Assembly: GCA_963969395.1 (NCBI GenBank)
Contig: OZ017800.1
Coordinates: 620,001-684,000 of the forward strand
DNA length: 64,000 nucleotides
Origin: Pseudoscleropodium purum
Lineage: Eukaryota; Streptophyta; Bryopsida; Hypnales; Brachytheciaceae
Reading direction: 5' to 3'
Position 1 is the first letter of the stretch. Each line of letters starts with the position of its first letter. The position numbers were made by a program, and so were the translations under genes. Shown here in pieces: positions 11,575 to 24,080 of the stretch. Below the pieces are notes generated by a model, which saw only the letters and a list, made by a program, of their open reading frames with translations, had not been told where the DNA came from and searched no databases.

Positions 11575-14500
11575 ATGGCTGCTGTTCTGGAAACAACCAT
11601 GGCTGACAGACTTCCCCAGCTCTCGGAGTCCCAGGTCTTGTTCAATCGCAATCCATTAATCTCGTGTTGCGATTGATGATGGAAGCTTCATCACCGAATT
11701 CGTGGATGCAAACATATGGAGTTTTGGTTGTTTGAGCTGATTGCGCTTGAATCTCAGGGTTTAGCATTGATCGAATTGGATTTTAGGGTTTAGCGTTATC
11801 GGAATGAAGGTTTAGATTTGGTAGGATTTCTTGGGAAAGAGAAATCAGAAGGTTCGAGGAAAGAAAAAATCTAAATTAAAAGTGGAATTTAGGCCTTTCA
11901 GAATTTGGAAATTGAAAGAATTTAGGGTTTTTGATTGTGGAATTGGTGGATTGCAGAAAGCACTGGTGGAGCTTTTGTTGCAAGAAGGGCAGGAGCATCT
12001 GTTCCAGCACTGGCAAGCTGGACAAAATGAAAATTCGAAAATCAAGTTTCTCAATCAGGTGATTTCAACTGTCTCTGTTTCTCTAGGGTTTCCTTCTTCC
12101 TGCTTTGATGTTTGGTGATTGTGATCTTCTCTGAATGTTTGGTCATGGCTGATTCCATACTTGATTGTGCCAGGTGGAGAAGTTGAATGATAATTACCCT
12201 GGAGGACTTGTGGCTTACATTCGCAATGGAAGGAAGCTGCTGGCTGATTCCAAAGCGGGAAGAAATCCCTTTGACGGCTACACCCCATCGGTAAGTACAA
12301 AGGTGTCCTTATCAAGTCTGGGTTTTAATGCCCTTTCAGTTTGTTTATGTCCACTGTGTAATTTTTTCAGAAGTGGAGATGGATCGGATCTGAGTGGAGT
12401 CGTCGCGGATGAGCTTTTCATGTAATTTTAGACTGACGTATAACGGGATTTTAGGTACCATCGGGAGAGCAGTTGACATATGGAGATGATGAGTTCATGA
12501 AATTTGAAGCGGCTGGTGTGAAGGATGCCAAGCATGCAGTCTTCGTGCTGGTAGCAGGTGGCCTTGGTGAGCGCCTTGGCTACAGCGGCATAAAGGTGGA
12601 CCTAGTATTCCTCACGTTTTGCATACGTAGATATTGCGGTATGATTAGGTTTTGACAAGATCAAGCAAGTTGCTTTTTAATTTACTAGAAATTGTCGCTT
12701 TTTTACTGTAAATATTCTGAACCTGACAGAGTTTTAACTGCTTAGTTATGAGTATTCTCATGAGCTCCTTGCGTTTGCAGCTTGCTTTGTACTCTCAAAT
12801 CACCACGAGAATTCGCTTCCTGGACCTCTACATCCAGCACATTTTAGCTCTTCAAGAGGCTAGTGGTAAGAATTTGTTGAAGGCTTTTCTTTTTTCTACC
12901 ATCAAATTCCTGTCGAAAACATAAACGGAACGAATTCCTAATACAGCGGTATTTTCCCAGGGAGCTCCGGGAGTGGCCTTCCTCTTGTGATCATGACCTC
13001 CGACGACACTCATTCGAAGACCCAGAAACTTTTGGAAGATAATAACTATTTTAAAATGTCACCAGACCAAGTGCACCTCTTGAAACAGGTTACCTTCACT
13101 GCACTCTGCCTTTTTTCATATTCCTTAGGCACATAGTTAACTCAGATGATCATGCCCCATATGATAGTTTTAAAAGTTCTGTTTATCCGGCTAGCAGTTT
13201 TAACCTGAGATAACTCTTTGCGAGGGTGAGGCTCTGATTGTGATGTGTCATATTCTATGACAGTTTGATGGTTCCTGTTTACACAAATTTAGAAACGATT
13301 CTAATATGACATGCAATTTATGCTTATTCTAGTGTCTTATCTTTGCTGGCACGGAGTTCTTTGTTATGCTAAGAAAATGAATTGACAACAATGACATTGG
13401 GTGCAGGAAAAGGTAGCATGTCTGGCAGACAACGATGCAAAAATTGCCTTGGATCCCTCAGATCCGTATTGCATCCAGGTATGCACTTTCTCTTGCATCC
13501 TATTAGAATAAGACATAAAATGGTTGATAAGTTTTGCGCTCACTGAAAGGTGGGAGGAACCTAGAATTTAACACAATGTGCTTTAACTCAGACAAAGCCT
13601 CACGGTCATGGAGATGTACATTCTGTAATTTACAATAGCGGCCTTCTTCCAAAATGGTTAGTATATTCTGCCCTCTAGTTTCTGACGGTGTTGTTTTCAT
13701 ACTTTTTCATTGTATAATCAACTAGTAGTTGGTTAATGATGCTAAATGCTTAGCGTCTATCACAAACGTACTTTACTACTATTCGACTATTACTGCAATG
13801 AAAGCATGTATGTCCTGCATATATGTCCCTGCATTTGTGAAGTGAATATATTTGAGTTGAATTAGGGGATTTGGTTATATTTATTCATTTTGTAAAATTT
13901 GCAGGCAGGCGGAGGGGCGGAAATGGATCCTATTTTTTCAAGATACAAATGGTTTGCTTTTCAATGTACGGGCTGGTCTTTCAACTTCTGTATTTCCAGC
14001 TCTCGTAATATTTCCGGTTATGCACAACCATGTTAGTCAATTTGAGTCTGATTCTATGCATTACTTGCTGGTTTTCATTTACCACAGGCTATCCCAGCAG
14101 CATTGGGTGTAAGCGCAATTCGAGATTTGGACGTCAACTCACTTGCAGTGCCCCGGAAAGCAAAAGAAGCCATTGGAGGAATTGCGAGACTCACTCATGA
14201 AAACGGTTAGTCAGGGTGTTCATGTTCCTTATCAGAGAAGTACCATGTCGAATTTTCTATCTACTACCTGCTGAGTGTAGCTGGAGAATGTTCATTCATC
14301 GTGCCTTGTTCACGTTGATAAATTCACTTGATAATTTCACATCGTTCTGTACGTTACGGACTATAGTCTCACACATGCGTGCTTGTTGACCAGGGTCGCA
14401 GATGGTTCTCAATGTAGAGTATAATCAGCTGGATCCATTGCTGCGTGCCTCTGGCCATCAGGATGGTGATGTCAACGACCCCACCACAGGGTATTCTCCA

Positions 14501-16641
14501 TACCCAGGTAACATCAACCAGGTAACAGCTTGTCCGCATTCGTCCTCACGAGGCCCGCTGGAGTAAATCAGTAGGGAAATGCACAAACACGGTTCATCTT
14601 TGTATTAGACTGAGCTAACCTCCCTATTACGCTGAACTTGGTAAGCTGGGAGCTAATGTGCTAATATTATCTTCTCGAATCGTAAGTACTGTCAAATTTT
14701 GAGTTGGAAGAAGATTTCGTTTTGGAAACTTATCACAGTATGGGTCTGCATGAAAGCCTCTCCTAAACTTGGACTTTTTCATTGCCGTGCAGTTGGTGAT
14801 AAAGATTGGACCATACATTGAAGAACTTTCGAGGACAAAGGGAGCCATTGTTGAGTTTGTTAATCCAAAGTAAGTGACTCATATTCAAACCTGTAGTACA
14901 TCAATTCTATCTCAAGCTTTAATGGATGACACATCCATGGAAAAAGTAAGTGGAAGACTGCTGGCATGTTGAATGCCATGTCCAGATACATCATTCCTGT
15001 CCAGCGCTTCTGTACTGATGTTTCCCCATCTTCTCTAAGAGTTTCGTTTCTCTATTGTTAGAACTTGTCTGTTTCATGTGTCTGACACTGAGATACACGG
15101 TCCGATACGATCTCAAGTGTACCTTAGTCGTTACATGAACCTAGAGCCACCTGGTTATTGTGACCAAGTTCACCCGCTTTCCTTCAGAACCATGTTAAAT
15201 TTTCCCAATCTGGTTCACAGATATAAAGATGCAAGCAAGACAACATTCAAGTCATCAACAAGGTTGGAATGTATGATGCAAGACTATCCCAGAACTCTCT
15301 CACCCTCAGCAAAAGTGGGGTTTTCTGTAAGTTCCATTCCTGAACCTACGGGACTGAAGTGTCTCAATGTGGTTTTGTTGTCACGGTGTGCAAAGTTTTG
15401 CAGGCTTCCGCATATGGTATTCCTTGTAGAGGAGACTCAAACAGCAACCATCATTATACTTCATCATGTTCATGATCTGCTATGAACAATTTACTGATAT
15501 TCCGTGGATGTATTTTTCCTCATTAGACACTGAATGCTTAAGATTAAGGCAATGAGATTAAGAGTTTTTTGAAATTGCTTGAGTGTGATGTGTAGGTGAT
15601 GGACAGCTGGTTGGCATATGCTCCCGTCAAAAACAATGCTGCAGATGCTGCAAAGGCAAGCATACGTCTTTCAATCGCACTCCCCTTAACTTGCCATGGG
15701 CTTGCGTCATATTTTCGTTGTTGATGTGCTCCTAGTTGCAATTTCCCTTCTCTGCCTTCCAGGAGTGGTATTAGCCATGCTTACTATGTTCGCATATCTG
15801 GGTGTTCAGATACCGGAAGGGAACCCAAAGCACAGCGCAACGACAGGAGAAATGGCCATCTACAAAGCTCACTGCCTTATGCTTCGAAAGGTAATATTGA
15901 ACATATTTCTCTTCTGTGTCAGTTTGTATTCAAACACAAATAGTTACCGTCATGCATGTTCTTACTAAAACGATTTAGCTCGAGCTCAATGGTGTGCAGC
16001 CTATTGCTTAAATCCTTGCCAGGAAGATGGATCGAGTACAGGTGGCTATTAGCATGATTGACGTTAACAATGCTCATCGTGGATGTGATTAGGCCGGAGC
16101 GCAAATTGAAGATCCGGATCGCTTTGATGTAATCAACGGACAGAAGGTCGAAGTGTGGCCCCGAGTTGTTTGGAGCCCATCATGGGCTCTGACCTTCGCA
16201 GATGTGTGCAAGAATTTGACTGGCGCTTTAAAAATCTCACGAAACTCTTCTCTTGTTCTTGACGGCGCACGAATCACTCTGGAGAATGTCTCATTAAGCG
16301 GCGCTCTTAGACTTCGAGCTCTTCCAGGGGCCGAGGTGAGGAGAACAAGTTCTGCTGCCTTAGCATTTTCATGTTCCAGTGTTGTACATGTGTCGCATCT
16401 CTTCCAGGGTGTCTAAAATCATGTCTTTGTGTGGTGCTTTCAGGTGAAGCTCTCAAACGTGCGCGTCTGCAACAGGGGATGGCACTTCGTGCTTTTTGAG
16501 AGAGTTGGGACGTTAGATGATGAAAACTATGCAATCCGTGGCTTTGGCATTTCTGAAGAGAAATCCGACGAGTCTATTTTAGTTTTTGAGCAGCCTGGTT
16601 TGTGTCTGCTACAGAATGTCTCGATTGTGGGTTCGAAGTGA
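11575..16641 (+). CDS. USP: UDP-sugar pyrophosphorylase
   Basis: Seventeen exons: 11575-11634, 11957-12058, 12174-12290, 12455-12595, 12781-12865, 12961-13088, 13407-13478, 13592-13656, 13905-13965, 14088-14205, 14394-14521, 14793-14869, 15221-15326, 15596-15655, 15810-15890, 16093-16335 and 16444-16641. They join to 613 codons, almost exactly the length of Arabidopsis USP (614). The enzyme makes UDP-sugars from UTP and many sugar-1-phosphates in the cytosol, mainly for sugar salvage. Recognisable blocks are YPGGLVAYI, the nucleotide-binding loop [16 protein letters not shown] (residues 125-140), [72 protein letters not shown] and [10 protein letters not shown]. Intron 14 starts GC (AAG|GCAAGC at 15655/15656); all others start GT. 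No transit peptide is seen. The C-terminus is slightly diverged but uninterrupted. Confidence 0.96.
15656..15809 (+). other. GC-AG intron in USP
   Basis: The exon ends GCTGCAAAG and the intron begins GCAAGC; a GT donor that would keep the conserved join ([20 protein letters not shown]) is not available. The acceptor is GTTCAG at 15809. GC-AG introns are a known minor class (about 1% in plants). Confidence 0.8.
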
Positions 16642-17019
16642 AGTCTTGTGAGTTGTTTCCTTAGTACATTTTAGGAGGAAATAGCTTGGAACAATAATCA
16701 TGATTATCTCTTTAATTATCGTCAGAAAATAATTAATTTACTCATGCTCGTTCATGAGTTTGTAATAATCGAGTATCGTGCACTTTTGCACCAGGATGCT
16801 GTGGATCCTGCGAGGTACACCTCGTCGCTTGTAACTCACCAGATAAACAAATTCTCTACAATTGCGACCATCAGACCCCCTGTTTAGAATTCAAAAGTAC
16901 TAATACTGCGCTTAACTTATTTGTAGTCTTGGCGTCCTAATATGCTACCCATGTTGCGGTGAAAGTAGCGACACCCAAAGAAAACTGCATGATGCATAAA
17001 AGAATGGTGAAGCTAATTT

Positions 17020-17299
17020 GAATCCACTAATTTTTGAACATATTAGCAATTGAAATAAAGACCCTACCATTGGGCCCATTAAGGTAAACTACCCCATTCT
17101 AGACCAAATGGGAGCAAGTCCATTGTGGGCTGAATTTTGTTAGTGGTGTACATTTCAGAACTTGAATGTACACCACTAACAAAATTCAGCCCACAATGGA
17201 CTTGTTCCCATTTAGTCTAGAATGGGGTAGTTTACCTTAATGGGCCCAATGGTAGGGTCTTTATTTCAATTGCTAATATGTTCAAAAATTAGTGGATTC
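17020..17299. mobile_element. 280-bp near-perfect palindrome (foldback element)
   Basis: Two 135-bp arms (17020-17154 and 17165-17299) are reverse complements with only two mismatches, around a 10-nt loop. The outer ends read GAATCCACTAATTTTTGAA and its complement. No clear target-site duplication was found. The lack of divergence between the arms implies a recent origin. It lies 379 bp after the USP stop codon, so USP read-through transcripts could contain a long hairpin. Confidence 0.93.
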
Positions 17300-19509
17300 C
17301 TTGTTGCTTAGTGGATGAAATTGCTAAATTGCTACAAAATCTTGTGAATGTAACTTTTTTTTGGATGAATGGACATAATTGGTTTCCTTCCATATTTTTC
17401 ATGTTTCATTGAGGGATGTGAATGTAAATGGTTTTGTTAAAATATAATGTAGATTACTTTCTACACTACCCTAAATAAATGGAAAATAAAAAATAATTTT
17501 TTTTGCTTGGCTAGTACTCACTAATAAGGGATAGCGTCCATGTGGAATTCAAAGCCAGTGAAGTCCACCAATCAATGGTGAAATGGAAGCCCATTCTTCA
17601 AGGTTGTTTTTGGGTTGCGTTGCACCTTGTTGGCTTCATTGTACAGGCCAATTTTTGGATGGGGACGACAACTAAAAGATTAGAAATCTGGCAATGGTTG
17701 AAATTTTTGCCCAAAATAAGAACATTGCCTAAAGATATGATAAAAAAATTCAACAATCACCTCTTCTTGCTCTCTTCTTATGAATCATGATGCACATCTA
17801 TGATGATCTTTTCTTGGGCTCTCATGGCTCATGTATTGGACATTTCAAATTTGAATTCTCATGTAATCACCAATGTTCAAGAAGAACCACCAATTTAACC
17901 AGTAAAATCAGGAGGAAAAAATGGTTCCAATTTGAAAGCATTGTAAAAAAACTGGTGAATAAATCTATAAAATTTCTATTTGGAGTAAAAAAAATAGAGA
18001 ACAAACCCAAGACTCAGTACTTGAAAAACTAGTTCGATATGGGAATTAAAGTGAAATAGCAGATACAACTCTAAAAAAACATGATCTTGAATGCTGGTCA
18101 CTTTGAAGTAATGAATAGACTATCCAGTGAAAAGATGCGACTTGGCTTCAATTAACTCTTTCAGTGAACAAATGAACTCTTTCAATTCATCAGGAAGTGA
18201 AATGTTTCTGTAAACATTGTGTGGGATTTGATGTTTCTTTTTCCAAAACATTTCAATCATTCTCAAGGACCTGCATCTCAAATGAATGCCCTTGGAAAAG
18301 GAAATTTAGATTCTCTTTGCACAATCGTTGTGTAAAAATAATTAAAAGGGTCTGAGGTACAACAACACTACAAAAGGAAAAAAAACAAAAAACAAACTGA
18401 AGCATTGGCCACTCATTGAGCGCCATGAATGCATGCTTTCAATAATGAATGTTCAACTTTTGAATCTTGTAATTTTGGATTGCCATCTATAGTGTAAAAT
18501 ATAAAAAATGAACAAAATCAGTAGTAATTTCTTGGTATTTGACACTAAAAAAGTGATTATTATTATTGTACAAGAGTGAATTACTTTTGAATTTAGGAGT
18601 TATTGTAATTGGGACTCATGAAATTCCATGTGCACAAATGGAAATATTTGTAGAAATACTTTCTGACTTTGATGGCTTGTAAAGTAACTTTCATTGGGAA
18701 AGCAACTAAATTTCACTATTTAGTATAGTGAAGAAGGGAGAATTCTCGCAATTGTTAAAGTAGGATCAATCCATTCCAATTATATACTTAAAAGTGTTCC
18801 TTTATATATCTAGATAATACATAGAATATCATTGTATAATGTTGAACACTAGGACATTGAATTTAGGGAACTAGTTTGAAAAATCTTTCAATTGAATTTT
18901 GGAATACTATATTTTTTGCATACAATATTCAAAATTCATTCCTATACTTCACCTAATTTCATCCACTAATTTCATATGTGATTAAGAAAATTAGACTTCA
19001 TTAGTACACAACTATATTATCAATGAAATTTGTTTAGTTTTAATTCATTCTACCTTAAATCTTTAACGATGCAATAGTCAAAAATTTAATTCATGAACAA
19101 CGTGTACTTTGACTCATGGTGGCCAACAATCAAATTTCCATCTATCCAATCTCTTTTAAGATTTTCATATTGGTTTTGAGAATTCTTCTTCACCAATTCA
19201 ATTCAAGGATAGAGTACAAGCATGTTTTACTTCAAATACTAACTTTTCCACTCCAAAATAAAGGCTCTAAAAGAATTGAATTTGATCAAGTACTATTATA
19301 GATCCATAATTTGATCGTTAAATTTCAAACTCATACTAAAAAAACTCTTTTGAAAATCACAAATATTCAATACATAATCAATTCCAAAAGGAATTTTCAA
19401 AACACATCTTCACATTGTTGAAAATTAGGACCATCCTCAATTCCAAAATGTAGTCTTCATGTCACTCATCTTCAAAGAATTCTAAATTGCACATTTTAAG
19501 CTCTCCATA
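17300..19509. other. AT-rich intergenic DNA
   Basis: No credible gene is seen. Short open frames at 17542-17790 and 17787-18032 have no recognisable domain. Confidence 0.6.
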
Positions 19510-19655
19510 GTCTGCTCTAAAAGCGATCATGACACAAAGGTACATTTCCCTTTCTTCAATGTACCATCAATGTACATTTCAAGAGGTGGTCACTTTTAGT
19601 GACTGCTACATTTCAACTTCAGAAATTTGTATCTAATTCCACGAAGGTCCAACTT
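19510..19655 (+). repeat. Dispersed repeat, copy 1 (second copy at 28610-28765)
   Basis: The block starting GCTCTAAAAGCGATCATGAC and running through ATTTCAAGAGGTGGTCACTT to a CCACGAAGGTCCAA segment recurs in the same orientation at about 28610-28765 with moderate divergence. It marks a shared, unidentified repeat family. Confidence 0.75.
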
Positions 19656-20469
19656 GAGACAACTGAAGCCCACGAGGCACCAGCTCAGCTCAGGTATCAG
19701 TCCTCGAATTCTGCACAGTGTTGGTGAGAAGTACCATAACACAGCTTTAGCACTACAGTAACTTATTCCAACACACGTCCAAACAGGTGAAATCCGATCA
19801 TGAGGACCTCCCAAGGAAGACCACTGAAAAGAAATCCAGAGTAACAATGATACGGAGTGAGATGCACAGCAGTGAGAAAAGGCTGTGGAGATTCTTTCCC
19901 CAGCCTGCCGCTTTATTAATTGGCTATAGTACAGTGCAATGGAGTCACAAAACTATACAGTTAGTTCGCGCAGACTCAGCTGCAGCTGATGACTCCAATG
20001 GAGCCCAAATTTCCTGTGGTTTCATCAAGCAACCCCCCCAAAAGAATCTGAATCAGCAATTCAGAACAACAGAACCGAAACATGAAGACTCGACATGCAT
20101 GAAGACTCGACATCCTTTTCCTGCTCAATGGAAACTCTCACACATCCCTCCCGTTGCGAATATCTCGCAAATACGTGACTCCAGAAGAACCACCAGCAAC
20201 TCTACTTACAAGAGGCTCTGTCCTTGTAGCACCAGCTCGCGCTTTCGGAGTACGAATAGCTACTCTAATTTCCTCAGGGTATTACTGGCTTGGCTTGCTT
20301 TGCTTTTTTGAAGTAAGGTAGCTACTTCAATTTCCTCAGGGTGGTAGCTTCACTTCTGTCGTTGCCAAGCCTCCTCCGCTTCCCTTTCGGTACAAAATTT
20401 TATGAGGAACCTGAATCCCAGGTCCAGAAAAAACAAAAAACAGCTGAAAAAAAGGATGGATCCCATCCC

Positions 20470-22782
20470 TCAAGCCCGGCGGTGCCGCTGCAACGACTCC
20501 TGTCTCTGCAATCTCATCTGCTCCCTGAAATTCTTCAGAAACGCTTCCACACGTTGGTCCACATCGTCCTCTTCCCCCAGACCCTGCGTTTTCAAAGCCT
20601 CGTCCAGCTTGTCATCATCCACCACCATCACTTCCCGGGGCCGCCGCGCAGGCATCGACGCCTGCTTCGTCAAGGTCGAACCGGCTAATGCGGTGCTCTT
20701 CCTCACTCCTTTGGGAAGCTCCACAGGCTCTACAGGTTCTGAGGGTGTCTTAGGAGTGGTACCAACTGGCCCAGGAGGCTCCTTGGAATTCCGTGGTGCA
20801 AAAGTGGAAGTTCTTCGCACGAACTCCGCGTAGCCTCTAGACGAGGAGCTGGCCAATGGACGCCTGCCACTCGTATGCCTCGGCGGAGTCCGTGGGGACA
20901 GAACAGAAGGACGCGTCGTTATGAGATCCTGAGAAGAATTCGTGGTGACAGGTCCAGGAGGAGGAGTTTTTTTCACAATCACTGGTGGGGGCACTGGGGG
21001 AGGCTTTCCTGTTGCATTGATGCTAGAAGTGGATCTCTGAGAGGGTGAGGGAGAAAGAGAGGGAGAGGGAGAGGGAGAGATAGAGACAGTGGGAGAGGGA
21101 GGTAGTTCGGGTGCAGGGGGGGGTGATGGCTCAGGCTCATCATCCTCGTAGCTGCTGCTTTCGTGTGGGTCATGGTCGGCACCTAGTCTTGGTTGTTGGA
21201 CTTGGGTCTCCACTTCCTCGGTCTCGGATTCCACGTATTCGTGTTCGAATTCTTCTTCTTCGTCGGCAGGAGGAATCAGGTTCGAGACTGGCTCGTATCG
21301 AGCTTCGTCTTCCGATTCCAATGATCGAGTTTCGTCATCGTCATGGTCATGCCGAATTGGGCTTTCGACATGCGGTGGATCGTATCGGCGACTTTCGACA
21401 TAGCCGGGGCTGTCGTCCTCGTGCTCGTACATGTCCTCTTCGGCCTCGAATCTGCTGCCCTGCTTTTGGGATTCATACCCTTCTTCCACTTCGGGGTAGA
21501 TTTCCGGCACTTGGGGCACATACCGCTCTTCCACTTCGGGATACATTTCCTGCCCTTGGAGGGCCACATACCGCTCTTCCGCTTCGGGATACATTTCCTG
21601 CCCATGGGAGGGCACATACCGCTCTTCCGCTTCGGGATAACTTTCCTGCCCATGGGAGGGAACATACCGCTCTTCCGCTTCGGGATACCTTTCCTGCCCA
21701 TGGGAGGGAACATACCGCTCTTCCGCTTCGGGATACCTTTCCTGCCCATGGGAGGGAACATACCGCTCTTCCGCTTCGGGATACATTTCCTGCCCATGGG
21801 AGGGAGCATACCGCTCTTCCGCTTCGGGATACATTTCCTGCCCATGGGAGGGAGCATACCGCTCTTCCGCTTCGGGATACCTTTCCTGCCCTTGCGGGGG
21901 TACATACCGCTCTTCCACTTCGGGGTACATTTCCTGCATTTGGGGCACATATATTTCTTCCGCTTGGGGATTCACAAACCTCTCGGGCGAGAATCTCTCT
22001 TCCACCCGGCTAGGCCCAAATCTGTCCTCGCCTTTGGACGCTATGAACCTCTCGGGCGAGAATCTCTCCTCCAGTCGCGGAGACCCAAATCTGTCCTCGA
22101 CCCGAGACCCAAATCTGTCACTGCCAAACCTGTCCTCCACGCCGAACCTCTCCCCGCCATTCAATTCAAAATGCCTGGGTCCGAGGGCTTCCATCTCCTT
22201 GGATTCTGGCGGAGGACACAAGGCAGGGTAGTAGACGGGCACCAGAACGGACGTCGGCTGCGCCGCGACGCGCCCCACGAGGAACGCGGCCGACTGAGAC
22301 TGCGCGCGGGCCGCCGCGGCCTCCTTGGCGGAGAAGAAGATGTCCGGCATGCGCAAGGGGTCCATCTGGGTGGCCGATACAGGCCCAGGGGTCGTGAGAT
22401 ACCCTGCTGCCGCCTCCGTGAACGTCTTGTGGTTCTGCTCCGGCGTTGTCACGCTCCCAGCATCGGAGCCCCACACCCCGGAGGTGGCCACCAGCACCCC
22501 AACAATGAGCACCACGAAGCAGATGGACGGCGTGCACCAATCTTGCAGAAGCTCCAGCACGGGGAGGAGCGATTCCGGCGCAGGGACGCGCGTCACTACC
22601 ACGGGGAGGGCCGCTAGAGTGAGGGTGAACACGCCCAGCAGGACGCTCTCCGCCAGGGCCCGACCAGGCAAACTCTTCTGGGGCCTGGTCGCCATGGTCT
22701 CCACCTTCAACCCTTGCAAGCCTTTCCCAAACGCCGACGAAAGGTCGTGGGACACCTTCGCCGGCGAGACCCCAAACGCCAT
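20470..22782 (-). CDS. Two-TM protein with acidic repeats and DUF761-like C-terminus
   Basis: A single uninterrupted frame of 770 codons; I use the first ATG (22782-22780), since the frame extends upstream only to a TTG. Near the N-terminus are two hydrophobic segments, about residues 44-64 and 86-104, the second following a DWCTPSICF motif as in plant DUF4408 proteins. Next come degenerate EERFSPERF-type repeats, then about ten 16-residue repeats of the form QEMYPEAEERYVPSHG (about residues 275-437), an acidic and Ser/Pro-rich disordered region, and a C-terminal DEVD-like segment (DDVDQRVEAFLKNFREQMRL) that matches the plant DUF761 pattern. DUF4408/DUF761 proteins are plant-specific and of unknown function. 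The architecture suggests a membrane anchor with a long cytosolic tail. It is intronless within the CDS; strong GC content contrasts with its AT-rich flanks. Confidence 0.82.
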   Translation of the reverse strand: MAFGVSPAKVSHDLSSAFGKGLQGLKVETMATRPQKSLPGRALAESVLLGVFTLTLAALPVVVTRVPAPESLLPVLELLQDWCTPSICFVVLIVGVLVATSGVWGSDAGSVTTPEQNHKTFTEAAAGYLTTPGPVSATQMDPLRMPDIFFSAKEAAAARAQSQSAAFLVGRVAAQPTSVLVPVYYPALCPPPESKEMEALGPRHFELNGGERFGVEDRFGSDRFGSRVEDRFGSPRLEERFSPERFIASKGEDRFGPSRVEERFSPERFVNPQAEEIYVPQMQEMYPEVEERYVPPQGQERYPEAEERYAPSHGQEMYPEAEERYAPSHGQEMYPEAEERYVPSHGQERYPEAEERYVPSHGQERYPEAEERYVPSHGQESYPEAEERYVPSHGQEMYPEAEERYVALQGQEMYPEVEERYVPQVPEIYPEVEEGYESQKQGSRFEAEEDMYEHEDDSPGYVESRRYDPPHVESPIRHDHDDDETRSLESEDEARYEPVSNLIPPADEEEEFEHEYVESETEEVETQVQQPRLGADHDPHESSSYEDDEPEPSPPPAPELPPSPTVSISPSPSPSLSPSPSQRSTSSINATGKPPPVPPPVIVKKTPPPGPVTTNSSQDLITTRPSVLSPRTPPRHTSGRRPLASSSSRGYAEFVRRTSTFAPRNSKEPPGPVGTTPKTPSEPVEPVELPKGVRKSTALAGSTLTKQASMPARRPREVMVVDDDKLDEALKTQGLGEEDDVDQRVEAFLKNFREQMRLQRQESLQRHRRA
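21474..21960 (-). repeat. 48-bp coding minisatellite
   Basis: About ten tandem 48-bp units (16 codons) encode QE(M/R/S)YP EAEERY(V/A)PSHG. Central units are nearly identical at the DNA level, outer units are more diverged, as expected for repeat-slippage or unequal-exchange turnover. The unit is a multiple of three, so copy-number change keeps the frame. Confidence 0.92.
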
Positions 22783-24080
22783 AGAGGCTCTCCTGCCGAT
22801 CCTACACCACAAGGGAACGAATGGATTGATTGGAAAGACCCCAAAATAGTAGGACCACTTCAGAACCCAGTTACTTCCTTACACGATTATCAAAAGTACT
22901 GCAGGAAGCCAATGCATACTCTGCGAAAGCGCCGTCCAAGACCCAGCGATCCACAAGCTCCCGCTCAAAAAAAAATCTCCCAAGCTTGATTCAAAAAACA
23001 AAAACAACAAGAGCTACGCGCAGATCAACAAAGAGCTCAACTCACAAGGGCGTTTCAGGTTCTTGGCACTAGAAGAAGCACGCACAGATCAACAAGGAGA
23101 ACAACTGACCTGCGCACAATCCCGTGGCCAACTCACGACACCAAAACCTCGGGATCAACCAGATGTCGACGTCGAAACCCACACCCGCCCTTGCCCGTAA
23201 CCTTAAACACGACAAACGTCCAAACGCCCCTCCCTCACCTTCCAGCTACCTCCATCGAAGCCTTGGAAGCACATTAAACAGAAACAAACACAGAGACGCG
23301 CGCGCGCGCACACACACACACAGTTGAGTCGTCCCCCACCCCAAACCCTATCCCATCGCTCTCGCACGCACACACCACAGTCGCCACGGCAATTTACCGC
23401 TGCCGACTGGATACCGACGCCCGGCCACAACTGCTCAAGCTGCTCAAGCTTCCACCTTTGCAGCCAGGATCCCGCCCTGACGAAATGTAGAAGCTCCTGC
23501 GACCCTACCCCAGCTGCACATGATCCCAGCCAGCAGCACCCACGAGCCAGAGGCGACAGCAGGCCGCCTTTCGTGCAATGATGGCGCGATCAGGGAAGAG
23601 AAGGGTGGTTGCTCTGTATAAGTTAGAATGTGTGAATCTTCTCCCTGTCTTCTGCAAAGTGAAGAGCTGACTGATTGAGGAGAATTGATCAATCTTTACA
23701 AGTCGGACGGACAGGGTGATGATGATGATGGCGACGAGGTGGAGGAGGCTCACTCCAAAAGCCAGGAGTGAGGGAGGTGGTAAAAATAAAGACGGCCACG
23801 CTGGATCACTCGCTGGCTATGGCGACGCCTGGTGGAGGGCTCTGCAACGATGGGCTGTGGTGACAGAGGTGGGAGGAGACGACGGGTGGGCGGCCCTTTC
23901 CCCGGGCGGGAGAACGACCTTATGGGGGATTGGGGAGGCGCACCCGACGAATCCCCGGGTGATTTCAAGTTCCAAGGACGGAGACGCGCCGACCGAGGCC
24001 AACGAACGGACGGTTTTTCGTCCGTCGACCGTTTGTTTGGCAGTTCGAAACGTGGCCGTGACTTGAGCGCTTTGAAAATT
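22783..24080 (-). promoter_or_regulatory. GC-rich 5' flank of the DUF761-like gene
   Basis: This stretch stays GC-richer than the intergenic DNA beyond 24.1 kb, and holds a (CG)n(CA)n dinucleotide run at 23297-23322. It probably contains the leader and promoter of the minus-strand gene. I cannot place the transcription start, and no open frame here looks like a separate gene. Confidence 0.45.
23297..23322. repeat. (CG)n(CA)n microsatellite
   Basis: A compound alternating purine-pyrimidine tract, CGCGCGCGCG followed by CACACACACACA, in the likely 5' leader of the DUF761-like gene. Such tracts can adopt Z-DNA and vary in length. Confidence 0.9.

Noticed and set aside
21343..22617. A 424-codon open frame on the plus strand opposite the DUF761-like gene, with its own repeats
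   Set aside because: The repeats mirror the 48-bp minisatellite of the minus-strand gene; the minus frame has membrane segments and a family-like C-terminus, the plus frame has nothing recognisable.
22783..22812. Extension of the DUF761-like protein to a start at 22812
   Set aside because: The codon there is TTG; the first ATG is at 22782.
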